This document shows, one piece after another, positions 24,443 to 32,654 of a DNA stretch of 64,000 bases. The stretch spans positions 1 through 64,000 of the forward strand of contig NZ_RPDI01000019.1 in assembly GCF_003917135.1 (NCBI RefSeq), read 5' to 3'. A program made the position numbers and the translations under genes. This DNA comes from Leucobacter chromiireducens (lineage in GTDB: Bacteria; Actinomycetota; Actinomycetes; Actinomycetales; Microbacteriaceae). Below the pieces are notes generated by a model. It saw only the letters and a program-made list of their open reading frames with translations, was not told the DNA's origin and did not search any database. Within the stretch, counting starts at the first letter, position 1; each line of letters opens with the position of its first letter.

Positions 24443-26413
24443 ATGACCCACACGACCACGCGCCGCACGGCCTCAGCGCGGGGGTCAGTCGCGCGCCGTG
24501 CGCTGCTCCTCGCGTGCGCGGCGCTGCTCCCGGTGAGTCTCCTGGTGACCGCGCCGACCGCCGCACTCGCGGCAGCACCGCAGAAAGTCACGGTCACCCC
24601 GAGCGTCGGCACCGACCGCGTGGTCTCCGTTGCCGTCGCGTGCACGGGGTCCCGTGCGTGCGCGGGATCGCTCGGGCTGAAGCTCAGCACGGGCGGGTCG
24701 AAGACGGTGAAGTACGAGGCGAAAGCGCGCGGCTCGAAGACGCTGAAGTGGACCCTCACCGCGGCGCAGTACCGCGCCCTCACCGCGCGCGGCAGCGCGA
24801 CCCTCACGGTCACCGGCAAGGCCACGAAGCCGAGCAAGGCCTCCTTCACGCAGCGTGCCACGCTGAAGCCCGCGGCCGCGCAGCTGAGCGTGCGTGGCAC
24901 GAGCTACACGGTGCCGCAGAGTCGGAAGTTCGAGCTCTCGCTGAAGTGCGCTGCGGCCGGTGGCTGCACGGCGTCCGTGCAGCTCGCCCGCGGCGGATCG
25001 GTCCTCGTCACCCGGTCGGTGCAGCTGAAGCAGGGGACGCACGCCGTCGCCATGCAGCTCACCGCGGCGCAGTACGGCGCGCTCACGGAGAAGCCGGCGG
25101 CCTACGCGCTCACCGTGCGCGAGACGAAGCCGGCGGCCACGCAGCGCACCACCGCGCTCACGCTCGCGCGGCCAGCGACCACGCCGGAACCCGAGCCGGA
25201 GGCCCCGGTGCGCACCGCGTCGAAGGCGTACGTCGAGCGCAACTGGACGCCGGCCGCGGTGGACACGTGTCCGGTCGCGCTCCATGAGTCGTACCAGACG
25301 ATCGGCCCGGACGGGAAGATCTATCCAACCTGGCATCCCGCGCAGGTGACCGACCCGGCGACGGGAAGGCTTTGCAGCTTCGGGCACGAGCACGGCGCGG
25401 ATCCACGGAGCTCTAACATCTTTGACTGGGTGGCGGCGTTCTACGCGCCGAGCGATCTCGCGGCCGGCGAGCCCGTGGGGATCCCCTTCGGGTACACGAG
25501 CGAGGAGCTCGAGAACTACGGACACGAGCACGGTGGCATGGCCATGCGGCACGAGGACAACGCCGGGCACAAGGTGTTCGTGGCGAACGGCGTGAAGATG
25601 CTCGACGCGGATCGGAACTGGCTCCGCGACGCCGCGGGGAATCAGGTGCTCTGCGACGTGCTCATCAAGCAGCACCAGGGCAGCTGGTCGGCCGACGCGA
25701 CCTCGAACAACGCGCACGAGAGCGAGTTCGCAGCGCGCTGTACCGACGGAACCGAGCTCATCACCTCGATCCTCACCCGCTTCGGGAACGCGAACGAGAT
25801 GTTTGGCACGTGCGCGCCCGACGAGCCGATTCCCACGGTCGGGAGCGTGCTGCCAGCCGGGGACGGCGGCCGCCGGATCATCCCAACGACCGATTGCGTG
25901 CGCGCGAACCCCACCGACTGGACGCTCTACGAGCTCTGGGAGAGCGACAGCAAGATCACGACGGCCGACGGCACGGTGCTCGCGGCCTTCGACCCCTGGT
26001 TCGGCATCCGCAACCCGAGCCGCGTCTACGATCGTGCGGCGAGCACCGCGACGACGAACGCCATCAGCCGGCCACTCGATTTCGCCTGGTACTCGGACCG
26101 CCCGGCAACCGACTACCTCTGGGCGGGGCTCGCGGGGACCGAGCGCTTTGACTACGCCGACCCGCGCTCGCCGTTCAACGGCGCCCAGCGCGACTTCTAC
26201 CTGGGCGAGCTGCAGCTGGCGAGCGGCGCAGCACAGAGCGGCATCGTCTACAGCGACCCCTACGGTGGGTCCGCGCGCGCGGACCGCACGGTCGGCGCGA
26301 TCCGCCAGCTGATCCGGCCGGGCAGCGTGCTCGGCGAGGTGCAGCTCAGTCGGCAGAAGTTTGATGCGAAGGCCGACTTCGGCAAGAACAACGGGGTGCA
26401 CGCGCCGAACTGA
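24443..26413 (+). CDS. Secreted protein of unknown function with His/Cys-rich core and two Ig-like repeats
   Basis: 656 residues, start fixed by GGAGACGAGGAG before ATG 24443. Signal peptide (RRALLLACAALLPVSLL, cleavage near LAAAP). Residues about 45-270 hold two Ig-like repeats of about 80 residues, each with a Cys pair and the motif LTAAQYxAL. The C-terminal domain (about 275-656) begins at a Cys and carries LCSFGHEHGADP, YGHEHGGMAMRHED and QHQGSW with several further Cys, suggesting bound metal or a metallo-hydrolase, but no family I recognise. The larger neighbour starts 65 bp downstream and may be co-transcribed. A possible iron box lies upstream. Confidence 0.72.
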   Translation: MTHTTTRRTASARGSVARRALLLACAALLPVSLLVTAPTAALAAAPQKVTVTPSVGTDRVVSVAVACTGSRACAGSLGLKLSTGGSKTVKYEAKARGSKTLKWTLTAAQYRALTARGSATLTVTGKATKPSKASFTQRATLKPAAAQLSVRGTSYTVPQSRKFELSLKCAAAGGCTASVQLARGGSVLVTRSVQLKQGTHAVAMQLTAAQYGALTEKPAAYALTVRETKPAATQRTTALTLARPATTPEPEPEAPVRTASKAYVERNWTPAAVDTCPVALHESYQTIGPDGKIYPTWHPAQVTDPATGRLCSFGHEHGADPRSSNIFDWVAAFYAPSDLAAGEPVGIPFGYTSEELENYGHEHGGMAMRHEDNAGHKVFVANGVKMLDADRNWLRDAAGNQVLCDVLIKQHQGSWSADATSNNAHESEFAARCTDGTELITSILTRFGNANEMFGTCAPDEPIPTVGSVLPAGDGGRRIIPTTDCVRANPTDWTLYELWESDSKITTADGTVLAAFDPWFGIRNPSRVYDRAASTATTNAISRPLDFAWYSDRPATDYLWAGLAGTERFDYADPRSPFNGAQRDFYLGELQLASGAAQSGIVYSDPYGGSARADRTVGAIRQLIRPGSVLGEVQLSRQKFDAKADFGKNNGVHAPN

Positions 26414-26478
26414 CGCGTCCCGTCGAGCGGGCGGCACCATGCCGAGAACCCGCGTCCTCTGAGAGAAACAGGAACACT

Positions 26479-29271
26479 GTGAACAGATCAGTTACGCGCG
26501 CCCGCGCGGCACTCGGCTGGGCCATCGCGCTCGGGCTGGCCGCCGGCGGGCTCGGCGCGACCCCGGCCGCCGCCGTGAGCGATGGCGCCCCGCCCGTCTC
26601 CGAGCTGCGCTGGACCGGAGAGGCCGGGGGAGACCTCGGCTACGGCGCCAGCCGCGCCTCCTGCGATGTGAACGGCGATGGCTTCGCCGACACGGTGGTG
26701 GGCGACTGGTGGTGGAAGCGCGGGAACACCGCGAACGCGGGGGCGGCGTACGTGCTCCTCGGCGGCCAGGATCCCGCTGGTGGCCCGATCGGCACGGGGA
26801 GCGCCGTCGGGGCGGTGCGCATCGACGGACCGAACATCCCGAACGCGTTCGCCGGGATGAGCGTCTCCTGCATGGGCGACGTCAACGGCGACGGCCTCGA
26901 CGACGTGATCGTCGGTTCGAACCGCACGCAGCGCACCTGGGTGGTGCTCGGCGCCGCCGACTTTGAGCCGGTCGATGTCGCCACGCTCGGCACGCGCGGC
27001 TTCGAGGTGACCAACTCCGCCGCGGTCGCCGAGAACGCTGCGCCCGGCGGCGCCGCCAATTTCGGGTTCTGGGTGACTGGCCTCGGCGATGTGAACGGTG
27101 ATGGGCTCGCCGACTTCGCGATCACCGACAACCTCTACAGCAAGCCAGCGAACCCCGAGACCGGGGCCCCGGCGGCCGCGAAGGTCGGCCGCGTCTGGGT
27201 GATCGCTGGATCCGAGGATGTGCGTACGATCGACGTCGCGTCGGCCGCGGGCGCCGCGCGCGTGCTCTTCACGATCGATGGCGCTGGCGGCCAGATCACG
27301 TCGGCGGAGAACGTCGGCGACGTGAACGGTGATGGGCTCGCCGACGTCGTGGTCGGGAGCTACGGCGCAACCCCGTGGGGGGCTGGCACCGCGGTGCCGG
27401 GCGCCGCGTACGCCGTGTTTGGGTCACAGACCCCGCAGAGCGTTGACGTGAGCGCCCTCGGCGAGCACGGCTTCACGGTCACCGGCCCGCAGCGCGGGCG
27501 CGACCGGCTCGGCACGTCGATCGCCGCACTCGGCGACATCAACGGGGACGGCAAGGCCGACTTCATCGTCGGCGGTGACGGCGTGACGAACGCCGCGACC
27601 GGTCCGCGCTCAGGCGGCGCCGCGGTGGTCCTCGGCTCCGACGCCACGGGCACCGTGTTCACGCGCCCTGGGGCCGCGGCGAATGCGGTCTACGAGTGCG
27701 CGGACGCCGAGCCGCGCACGAACGGGGTGTGCAGCGATGGCGAGACGCCGCGCGGCTACTGGATCGACGGCGCGGCCGCCGACGACAAACTGGGCTGGGC
27801 CTCCGCCGGCGTTGGTGACGTGAACGGTGACGGGCTGCCCGACACCGTGCTCGGTGCGTGGGGGCACGACTCGGGCGGCGCGAACGCCGGTGCCGTCTAC
27901 GTCGTGTACGCGCGCCCCGGCTTCTCCGGCACGGTCGCCACGGCGGCGCTGAGCGCTGCCGACGGCTTCCGGATCGACGGCGCGGGCGCCGGCGCCCAGC
28001 TCGGCAGGTCGGTCGGCGGCATCGGCGACTTCGACGGCAACGGGGTGCCGGATCTCGTCGGCGGCGCGAACGGCACCGACTACGCGTCCGTCTACCTGCT
28101 CGGCGCTGCGAAGACCGCGCTCGCGCTGACCGCGGGGGAGCTCAGCGTCGGCGCCGGCGGCACGCTCACCGCGACCGTCACCGCCTCGCGCGCCAGCGCG
28201 GGATCGCCGAGCGGCGTGGTCGCGTTCACGCAGGGCGGCGCTGCGGTGCCCGGCTGCGCGGCGGTACCGGTCGTCGAGGGTAGCGCGGTGTGCGCGCCCT
28301 CGGAGTTCCCGGCAGGGGGCGCGCAGACCTTCGGCGCCGAGTTCAGCGGCGAGAGCGGGAGCTTCGCCGCGTCGAGCGCCGAGCTCGTCGCCGAGGTCGC
28401 CCGCCTTTCGTCCACCACCCGCGTCGGCGGTGACACCTCAGGGTTCGCGCAGGATGAGCTCGAGTTCACCGCGACGGTGCCGGGCGATGCGAGCGGCGAG
28501 GTCACCTTCTTCGCTGGCGACGAGGAGCTCGGCGCTGCGCCGGTCCAGTCGGGCGTCGCGACGCTCGCGTACGCCTCACCCGTCGCGACGACCTTCCAGC
28601 TCACCGCGCGGTATGCGGGAGACGCGCGCACCGCGCCCTCCACCTCGAAGCCGCGCCGGGTGACCATCGGGCTGATCCCCGTGACGCTCGGTTCGGTGAC
28701 GGTCGACGCAGCCAAGGTGAGCTACGGCGTGCGGCCGAGCGCGTCGGTGCGGGTCACCGGCGCGAAGACCGGGACGGTGCTCTTCACCGCAGGGTCGCGC
28801 GAGCTGGGCACGGCCCGCGTGAGCGGCGGGCAGGCGACGCTCCGTCTCCCCGTGCTGAACGTTGGCAGCTACCGCGTCGCCGCCGAGTACATCGGGGACG
28901 AGACGCACGCTGACACCCCGAAGCGCGTCTCGGTGCGCGCGCTGAGCGTCGTGCAGGCGACCGTGTCGTCCGCGCGCGTCTCCACCACGCAGGCGAAGTA
29001 CGGTTCGCGGCCCTCGGTGACGGTGAAGCTCGGCAAGCTGAGCAACGGCGCGTACCCCACCGGATCGCTGCGGGTCAGCTTCGGTTCCGCGAAGCAGACG
29101 GTCACGCTGCGCGCGGATCACCGCGGCGTGATCACGGTGAAGGCCCCGCGCGCGCTCACGGGGAACGTGAAGGTGACCGCGAGCTACCCGGGCTCGAAGA
29201 ACATCGCGGCGACGCAGGCGAGCGCGACCCAGAAGGTCGCCAAAAAGCCCGCCGCGAAGCCGAAGAAGTAG
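26479..29271 (+). CDS. Secreted FG-GAP repeat protein with C-terminal Ig-like domains
   Basis: 930 residues from GTG 26479. Signal peptide (ALGWAIALGLAAGGLGATPAAA), then at least seven FG-GAP/integrin-alpha-type repeats with the Ca-binding motif DVNGDGLAD (residues about 45-540), which should fold as a propeller. Three or four Ig-like repeats (about 545-910) follow, ending in a Lys/Pro/Ala-rich tail (KKPAAKPKK) that may bind acidic cell-wall polymer. There is no LPxTG or transmembrane anchor. It probably works at the cell surface as an adhesin or polymer-binding protein, together with the preceding secreted protein. Terminator follows at 29283. Confidence 0.85.
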   Translation: MNRSVTRARAALGWAIALGLAAGGLGATPAAAVSDGAPPVSELRWTGEAGGDLGYGASRASCDVNGDGFADTVVGDWWWKRGNTANAGAAYVLLGGQDPAGGPIGTGSAVGAVRIDGPNIPNAFAGMSVSCMGDVNGDGLDDVIVGSNRTQRTWVVLGAADFEPVDVATLGTRGFEVTNSAAVAENAAPGGAANFGFWVTGLGDVNGDGLADFAITDNLYSKPANPETGAPAAAKVGRVWVIAGSEDVRTIDVASAAGAARVLFTIDGAGGQITSAENVGDVNGDGLADVVVGSYGATPWGAGTAVPGAAYAVFGSQTPQSVDVSALGEHGFTVTGPQRGRDRLGTSIAALGDINGDGKADFIVGGDGVTNAATGPRSGGAAVVLGSDATGTVFTRPGAAANAVYECADAEPRTNGVCSDGETPRGYWIDGAAADDKLGWASAGVGDVNGDGLPDTVLGAWGHDSGGANAGAVYVVYARPGFSGTVATAALSAADGFRIDGAGAGAQLGRSVGGIGDFDGNGVPDLVGGANGTDYASVYLLGAAKTALALTAGELSVGAGGTLTATVTASRASAGSPSGVVAFTQGGAAVPGCAAVPVVEGSAVCAPSEFPAGGAQTFGAEFSGESGSFAASSAELVAEVARLSSTTRVGGDTSGFAQDELEFTATVPGDASGEVTFFAGDEELGAAPVQSGVATLAYASPVATTFQLTARYAGDARTAPSTSKPRRVTIGLIPVTLGSVTVDAAKVSYGVRPSASVRVTGAKTGTVLFTAGSRELGTARVSGGQATLRLPVLNVGSYRVAAEYIGDETHADTPKRVSVRALSVVQATVSSARVSTTQAKYGSRPSVTVKLGKLSNGAYPTGSLRVSFGSAKQTVTLRADHRGVITVKAPRALTGNVKVTASYPGSKNIAATQASATQKVAKKPAAKPKK

Positions 29272-29282
29272 CGGGGGAGGGA

Positions 29283-29321
29283 GCTCCCTGGGGAGGCGGC
29301 TAGTCCGCCTCGCCAGGGAGC
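29283..29321. terminator. Bidirectional terminator between the FG-GAP and marR genes
   Basis: GCTCCCTGG-g-GAGGCGG (29283-29299) pairs with CCGCCTC-g-CCAGGGAGC (29305-29321), one G-G mismatch, 5-base loop. It overlaps the last codons of marR. Confidence 0.75.
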
Positions 29322-29827
29322 GGCTCGGGCTCGAAGCGGTCGACGCTGAGCGCGAGGCGGCGCAGCAGCACGGAGAGCCGGTCGCGCTCGGAGCGCGGGA
29401 TCCCGCCGAGCAGCCGCTCCTCGGCGTCGCTCAGCCTGGTCATCGCCGCGTCGACGAGTGTGAGGCCGAGCGGGGTCATCTCCACAAGCACACCGCGGCC
29501 GTCGTTCGGGTCGGTGAGGCGGAGTACGAGGCCGCGATCCACCATCCGGTCGATGCGGTTCGTCATCGTGCCGCTCGAGACCATGGTCTGCTGCACGAGC
29601 ACCTTGGTGCTCTGCCGGAACGGTTCGCCGCCGCGCCGCAGCACCGCGAGCACGTCGAACTCCCACGAGGCGAGTCCCGAGCGCTCGAAGGCGTGCGCGC
29701 GTGCGCGGTCCAGGTGCTTCGTGATGCGCCACAGCCGCGAGAAGATCGCGAGCGGCGCGAGATCCAAATCCGGTCGCGCCGAACTCCAGTCCGCGATGAT
29801 CCGATCGACCTCGTCCTCGTGTTTCAT
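29300..29827 (-). CDS. MarR-family transcriptional regulator
   Basis: 175 residues; the winged helix reads LASWEFDVLAVLRRGGEPFRQ...TMVSSGTMTNRIDRMVDRGLVLR with the DPNDGRGVLVEMT wing typical of MarR. Convergent with the FG-GAP gene and without an obvious partner; it may act elsewhere. I start at ATG 29827 because GATAAT lies exactly 6 bases upstream (leaderless), in preference to ATG 29860. Target and ligand unknown. Confidence 0.82.
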   Translation of the reverse strand: MKHEDEVDRIIADWSSARPDLDLAPLAIFSRLWRITKHLDRARAHAFERSGLASWEFDVLAVLRRGGEPFRQSTKVLVQQTMVSSGTMTNRIDRMVDRGLVLRLTDPNDGRGVLVEMTPLGLTLVDAAMTRLSDAEERLLGGIPRSERDRLSVLLRRLALSVDRFEPEPLPGEAD

Positions 29828-29833
29828 CCACCC

Positions 29834-29839
29834 ATTATC
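29834..29839 (-). promoter_or_regulatory. -10 box (GATAAT) for leaderless marR mRNA
   Basis: GATAAT, GGGTGG, then ATG 29827 on the minus strand. Confidence 0.5.
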
Positions 29840-29908
29840 TCGCGTGCGCGCGGGTGTCACGAGCCGCCTCGGATTCTGGCAGACTAGTCCCGTGCTGTTT
29901 CGGCACGG

Positions 29909-29980
29909 TCCGCCTTAGTGTAATGGCAGCACGACAGCCTTTGGAGCTGTGAGGTCTAGGTTCGAATCCTGGAGGCGGAA
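29909..29980 (+). tRNA. tRNA-Gln, anticodon TTG
   Basis: 72 bases. Acceptor stem TCCGCCT/AGGCGGA, D arm with GTGTAATGGCAGC, anticodon stem ACAGC/GCTGT around loop CTTTGGA (anticodon TTG, reads CAA/CAG), T arm GGTTCGAATCC, discriminator A. No CCA is encoded. A small hairpin (CCGTGC...GCACGG) lies immediately upstream at 29890-29908. Confidence 0.95.
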
Positions 29981-30054
29981 CTGGTGCGCTCGTGCGGGGG
30001 ATCCTCGCGGCGCGCACACGGCCGTACCGAGCGGCCGGGAGAAAGGAAACGCAC

Positions 30055-31491
30055 ATGGCTGAACGCTCACTTGCGGTCGTGATTCTCGCGGCGGGTCAGG
30101 GCACTCGTATGAAGTCGGCGCTGCCGAAGGTGCTGCACCCGATCGGCGGCCGCTCGCTGATCGCCCACGTGCTCGACACCGCGGCAGGGCTGTCGCCGAC
30201 GCAGGTGGTCGCGGTGGTGCGCCACGATCGCGAGCGCGTCGCGGCCGCGATTCTGGATCACGCGCCCGACACGGTGATCGTCGACCAGGACGCGGTGCCG
30301 GGCACCGGGCGCGCGGTCGAGCAGGCGCTCGAGGCGCTGCCGGCGGACTTCGACGGTTCGGTCGTGGTGCTCTCCGGCGATGTGCCGCTCGTCGACACCG
30401 CAACGCTTGAGCGTCTCGTGACCGGCCACCTCGACGGCGGCCGCGCGATGACGATGCTCTCCGCGATCTTCGCGAACCCGACCGGTCTCGGCCGCATCCT
30501 CCGCGCCGCCGACGGCGCGGTGACCGGCATCGTCGAGGAGAAGGATGCGAGCGAGGCGCAGCGCCGCGTCACCGAGATCAACGGCGGAATCTACGTGTTC
30601 GCGCGCCGCGCGGTCACCGAAGCGCTCGCGCAGATCGACACGAACAATGCCCAGGGCGAGAAGTACCTCACCGACGCCGCGGCGCGCATCCTCAGCTCGG
30701 GCGGCGTCGTCGAGGCCGTCGCCACCGATGATCCGTGGCTCATCGCCGGGGTCAACGACCGCGTGCAGCTCGCGCAGGCTGGCCGCGAGCTCAACGCCCG
30801 CATCGTGCAGGCCCATCAGCGCGCCGGCGTGACGATCCAGGATCCGACGACGACGTGGATCGACGCCGACGTCTCGATCGAGGCGGACGCCGAGATCCTG
30901 CCAGGCACGTTCCTCCACGGTGCGACGTCGATCGCCGCGGGCGCGATCATCGGCCCGGACACGACGCTCATCGACTGCGAGGTGGGTGCAGACGCGCGCA
31001 TCCGCCGCAGCGAGGCGACCCTCGCGGTGTTCGCGCCACGCGTCGAGGTGGGGCCCTTTGCGTTCATCCGCCCGGGCACGGAGCTCGGCGAGGCTGGCAA
31101 GATCGGCGCGTTCGTCGAGACGAAGAACGCGAAGATCGGCGACGGCAGCAAGGTGCCGCACCTGAGCTACGTTGGCGATGCCACGATCGGCACCGGCACG
31201 AACATCGGCGCTGGCACCATTTTTGCGAATTACGACGGCGTGCAGAAGCACCAGGCGACGGTCGGCGACGCAGTTCGCGTCGGATCGAAGAATGTGCTCA
31301 TCGCTCCGGTTACCATTGAAGATGGCACGTACACGGCAGCGGGTACGGTCGTGCGGAAGAATGTTCCTTCGGGTGCACTGGCGCTGAATGTGGCGCCGCA
31401 GCGCAACATCGAGGGATGGGTGGCCGAGCATCGGCCGGGCACGAGCACCGCGGAAGCGGCGCAGCGTTCGACCGACACGACTGCCGAGTGA
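30055..31491 (+). CDS. glmU: Bifunctional UDP-N-acetylglucosamine pyrophosphorylase / glucosamine-1-phosphate N-acetyltransferase
   Basis: 478 residues. Makes UDP-GlcNAc for peptidoglycan: the C-terminal domain acetylates glucosamine-1-phosphate with acetyl-CoA, and the N-terminal domain transfers UMP. The N-terminus has the nucleotidyltransferase signature LAAGQGTRMKSALPKVLHP; DVPL and NNAQGEKYLTD lie in the active site. From about residue 265 hexapeptide repeats form the left-handed beta-helix, with NYDGVQK near the acetyl-CoA site. GAGAAAGGA precedes ATG 30055. prs follows 46 bp downstream, the usual glmU-prs pair coupling sugar-nucleotide and PRPP supply. Confidence 0.97.
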   Translation: MAERSLAVVILAAGQGTRMKSALPKVLHPIGGRSLIAHVLDTAAGLSPTQVVAVVRHDRERVAAAILDHAPDTVIVDQDAVPGTGRAVEQALEALPADFDGSVVVLSGDVPLVDTATLERLVTGHLDGGRAMTMLSAIFANPTGLGRILRAADGAVTGIVEEKDASEAQRRVTEINGGIYVFARRAVTEALAQIDTNNAQGEKYLTDAAARILSSGGVVEAVATDDPWLIAGVNDRVQLAQAGRELNARIVQAHQRAGVTIQDPTTTWIDADVSIEADAEILPGTFLHGATSIAAGAIIGPDTTLIDCEVGADARIRRSEATLAVFAPRVEVGPFAFIRPGTELGEAGKIGAFVETKNAKIGDGSKVPHLSYVGDATIGTGTNIGAGTIFANYDGVQKHQATVGDAVRVGSKNVLIAPVTIEDGTYTAAGTVVRKNVPSGALALNVAPQRNIEGWVAEHRPGTSTAEAAQRSTDTTAE

Positions 31492-31537
31492 GCGCGGAAC
31501 AGCGGGAAAACCAAAGAGTGAGGAAACACCAGCACTG

Positions 31538-32515
31538 ATGAGCAAGATCGAGATGGCGGGGCAGAAGAAGCTCGTCTTGATTTCGGGCCGGGCATACCCC
31601 GAGCTCGCTGAGCAGGTGGCTGCCGAGCTCGGCGCCGAACTTGTTCCCACTGACGCGCGCACGTTCGCGAACGGTGAGCTGTACGCCCGGTTCGACGAGA
31701 GTGTTCGTGGCTCCGACGCGTTCGTCATCCAGTCGCACACGAACCCGATCAATGAGTGGCTCATGGAGCAGCTCATCATGGTCGACGCGCTGAAGCGCGC
31801 CTCGGCGAAGCGCATCACCGTGGTTGCGCCGTTCTACCCGTACTCCCGCCAGGACAAGAAGGGTCGCGGACGCGAGCCCATCTCCGCGCGCCTCATCGCG
31901 GATCTGTTCAAGACCGCTGGCGCCGATCGCATCATGTCGGTCGACCTGCACGCGCCTCAGATCCAGGGCTTCTTCGACGGCCCGCTCGATCACCTGTTCG
32001 CGATGCCGGTGCTGCTCGAGCACTTCGAGAAGCACCTGAATCGCGACGATCTCACCGTCGTGTCACCCGACATGGGCCGCGTGCGCGTTGCCGACGTCTG
32101 GAGCGACCGGCTGGGTGCGCCGCTCGCGATCATCCACAAGCGTCGCGACCCCTCCGTGGCGAACCAGGCTTCGGTGCACGGCATCGTCGGCGACGTGAAG
32201 GACCGCTGGTGCCTCATGGTCGACGACATGATCGACACCGGCGGCACCATTTCGAAGGCCGCTGAGGCGCTCAAGGAGGCCGGCGCCCGTGGCGTGACGA
32301 TCGCCGCGACGCACGCGATCTTCTCCGGCAAGGCCGTTGAGTACCTGTCGCAGGACTTCATCGACCAGGTTGTGGTCACGGACACGCTCCCCGTTCCGGA
32401 GGAGAAGCAGTTCGAGAAGCTCACGGTGCTCTCGATCGCGCCGCTGCTCGCGAAGGCCATCCACGAGGTGTTCGAGGACGGCTCGGTGACGAGCATGTTC
32501 GAGGGCGCGGCCTAG
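31538..32515 (+). CDS. prs: Ribose-phosphate pyrophosphokinase (PRPP synthase)
   Basis: 325 residues, normal length. Converts ribose-5-phosphate and ATP to PRPP for nucleotide, His and Trp synthesis. Motifs: FANGELYARFDESVRG, PFYPYSRQDKKGRGREPIS (ATP-binding flexible loop), SVDLHAPQIQGFF and the PRPP loop VDDMIDTGGT. ATG 31538 with GAGGAAA upstream; the open frame reaching into glmU is not real. Ends before a strong terminator. Confidence 0.97.
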   Translation: MSKIEMAGQKKLVLISGRAYPELAEQVAAELGAELVPTDARTFANGELYARFDESVRGSDAFVIQSHTNPINEWLMEQLIMVDALKRASAKRITVVAPFYPYSRQDKKGRGREPISARLIADLFKTAGADRIMSVDLHAPQIQGFFDGPLDHLFAMPVLLEHFEKHLNRDDLTVVSPDMGRVRVADVWSDRLGAPLAIIHKRRDPSVANQASVHGIVGDVKDRWCLMVDDMIDTGGTISKAAEALKEAGARGVTIAATHAIFSGKAVEYLSQDFIDQVVVTDTLPVPEEKQFEKLTVLSIAPLLAKAIHEVFEDGSVTSMFEGAA

Positions 32516-32542
32516 TTCGCCTCGCGCGCGGCGCCGCCGAAA

Positions 32543-32591
32543 AACAGAGCCCCGCTGCGGAACAGAGCCCCGCCGAAAAACAGAGCCCCGC
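32543..32591. repeat. 18-bp-spaced tandem repeat forming alternative terminator arms
   Basis: AACAGAGCCCCGC occurs at 32543-32555, 32561-32573 and 32579-32591, exactly 18 bp apart. The third copy is part of the 5' arm of the prs terminator. Confidence 0.85.
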
Positions 32592-32621
32592 CCCCTTCGC
32601 GTGAAGGGGGCGGGGCTCTGT
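32580..32621 (+). terminator. Strong terminator after prs
   Basis: 19-bp perfect stem (ACAGAGCCCCGCCCCCTTC at 32580-32598, complement at 32603-32621) with loop GCGT. It probably also serves the convergent permease gene. Confidence 0.85.
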
Positions 32622-32654
32622 CGTCGTGCGTGGGTGCGGTGCTGGGTTTCGCGG

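Noticed and set aside
29890-29908. Hairpin CCGTGC...GCACGG before tRNA-Gln considered as a terminator or riboswitch
   Set aside because: Too small, no U-tract, and no conserved riboswitch features; left as part of the tRNA leader.
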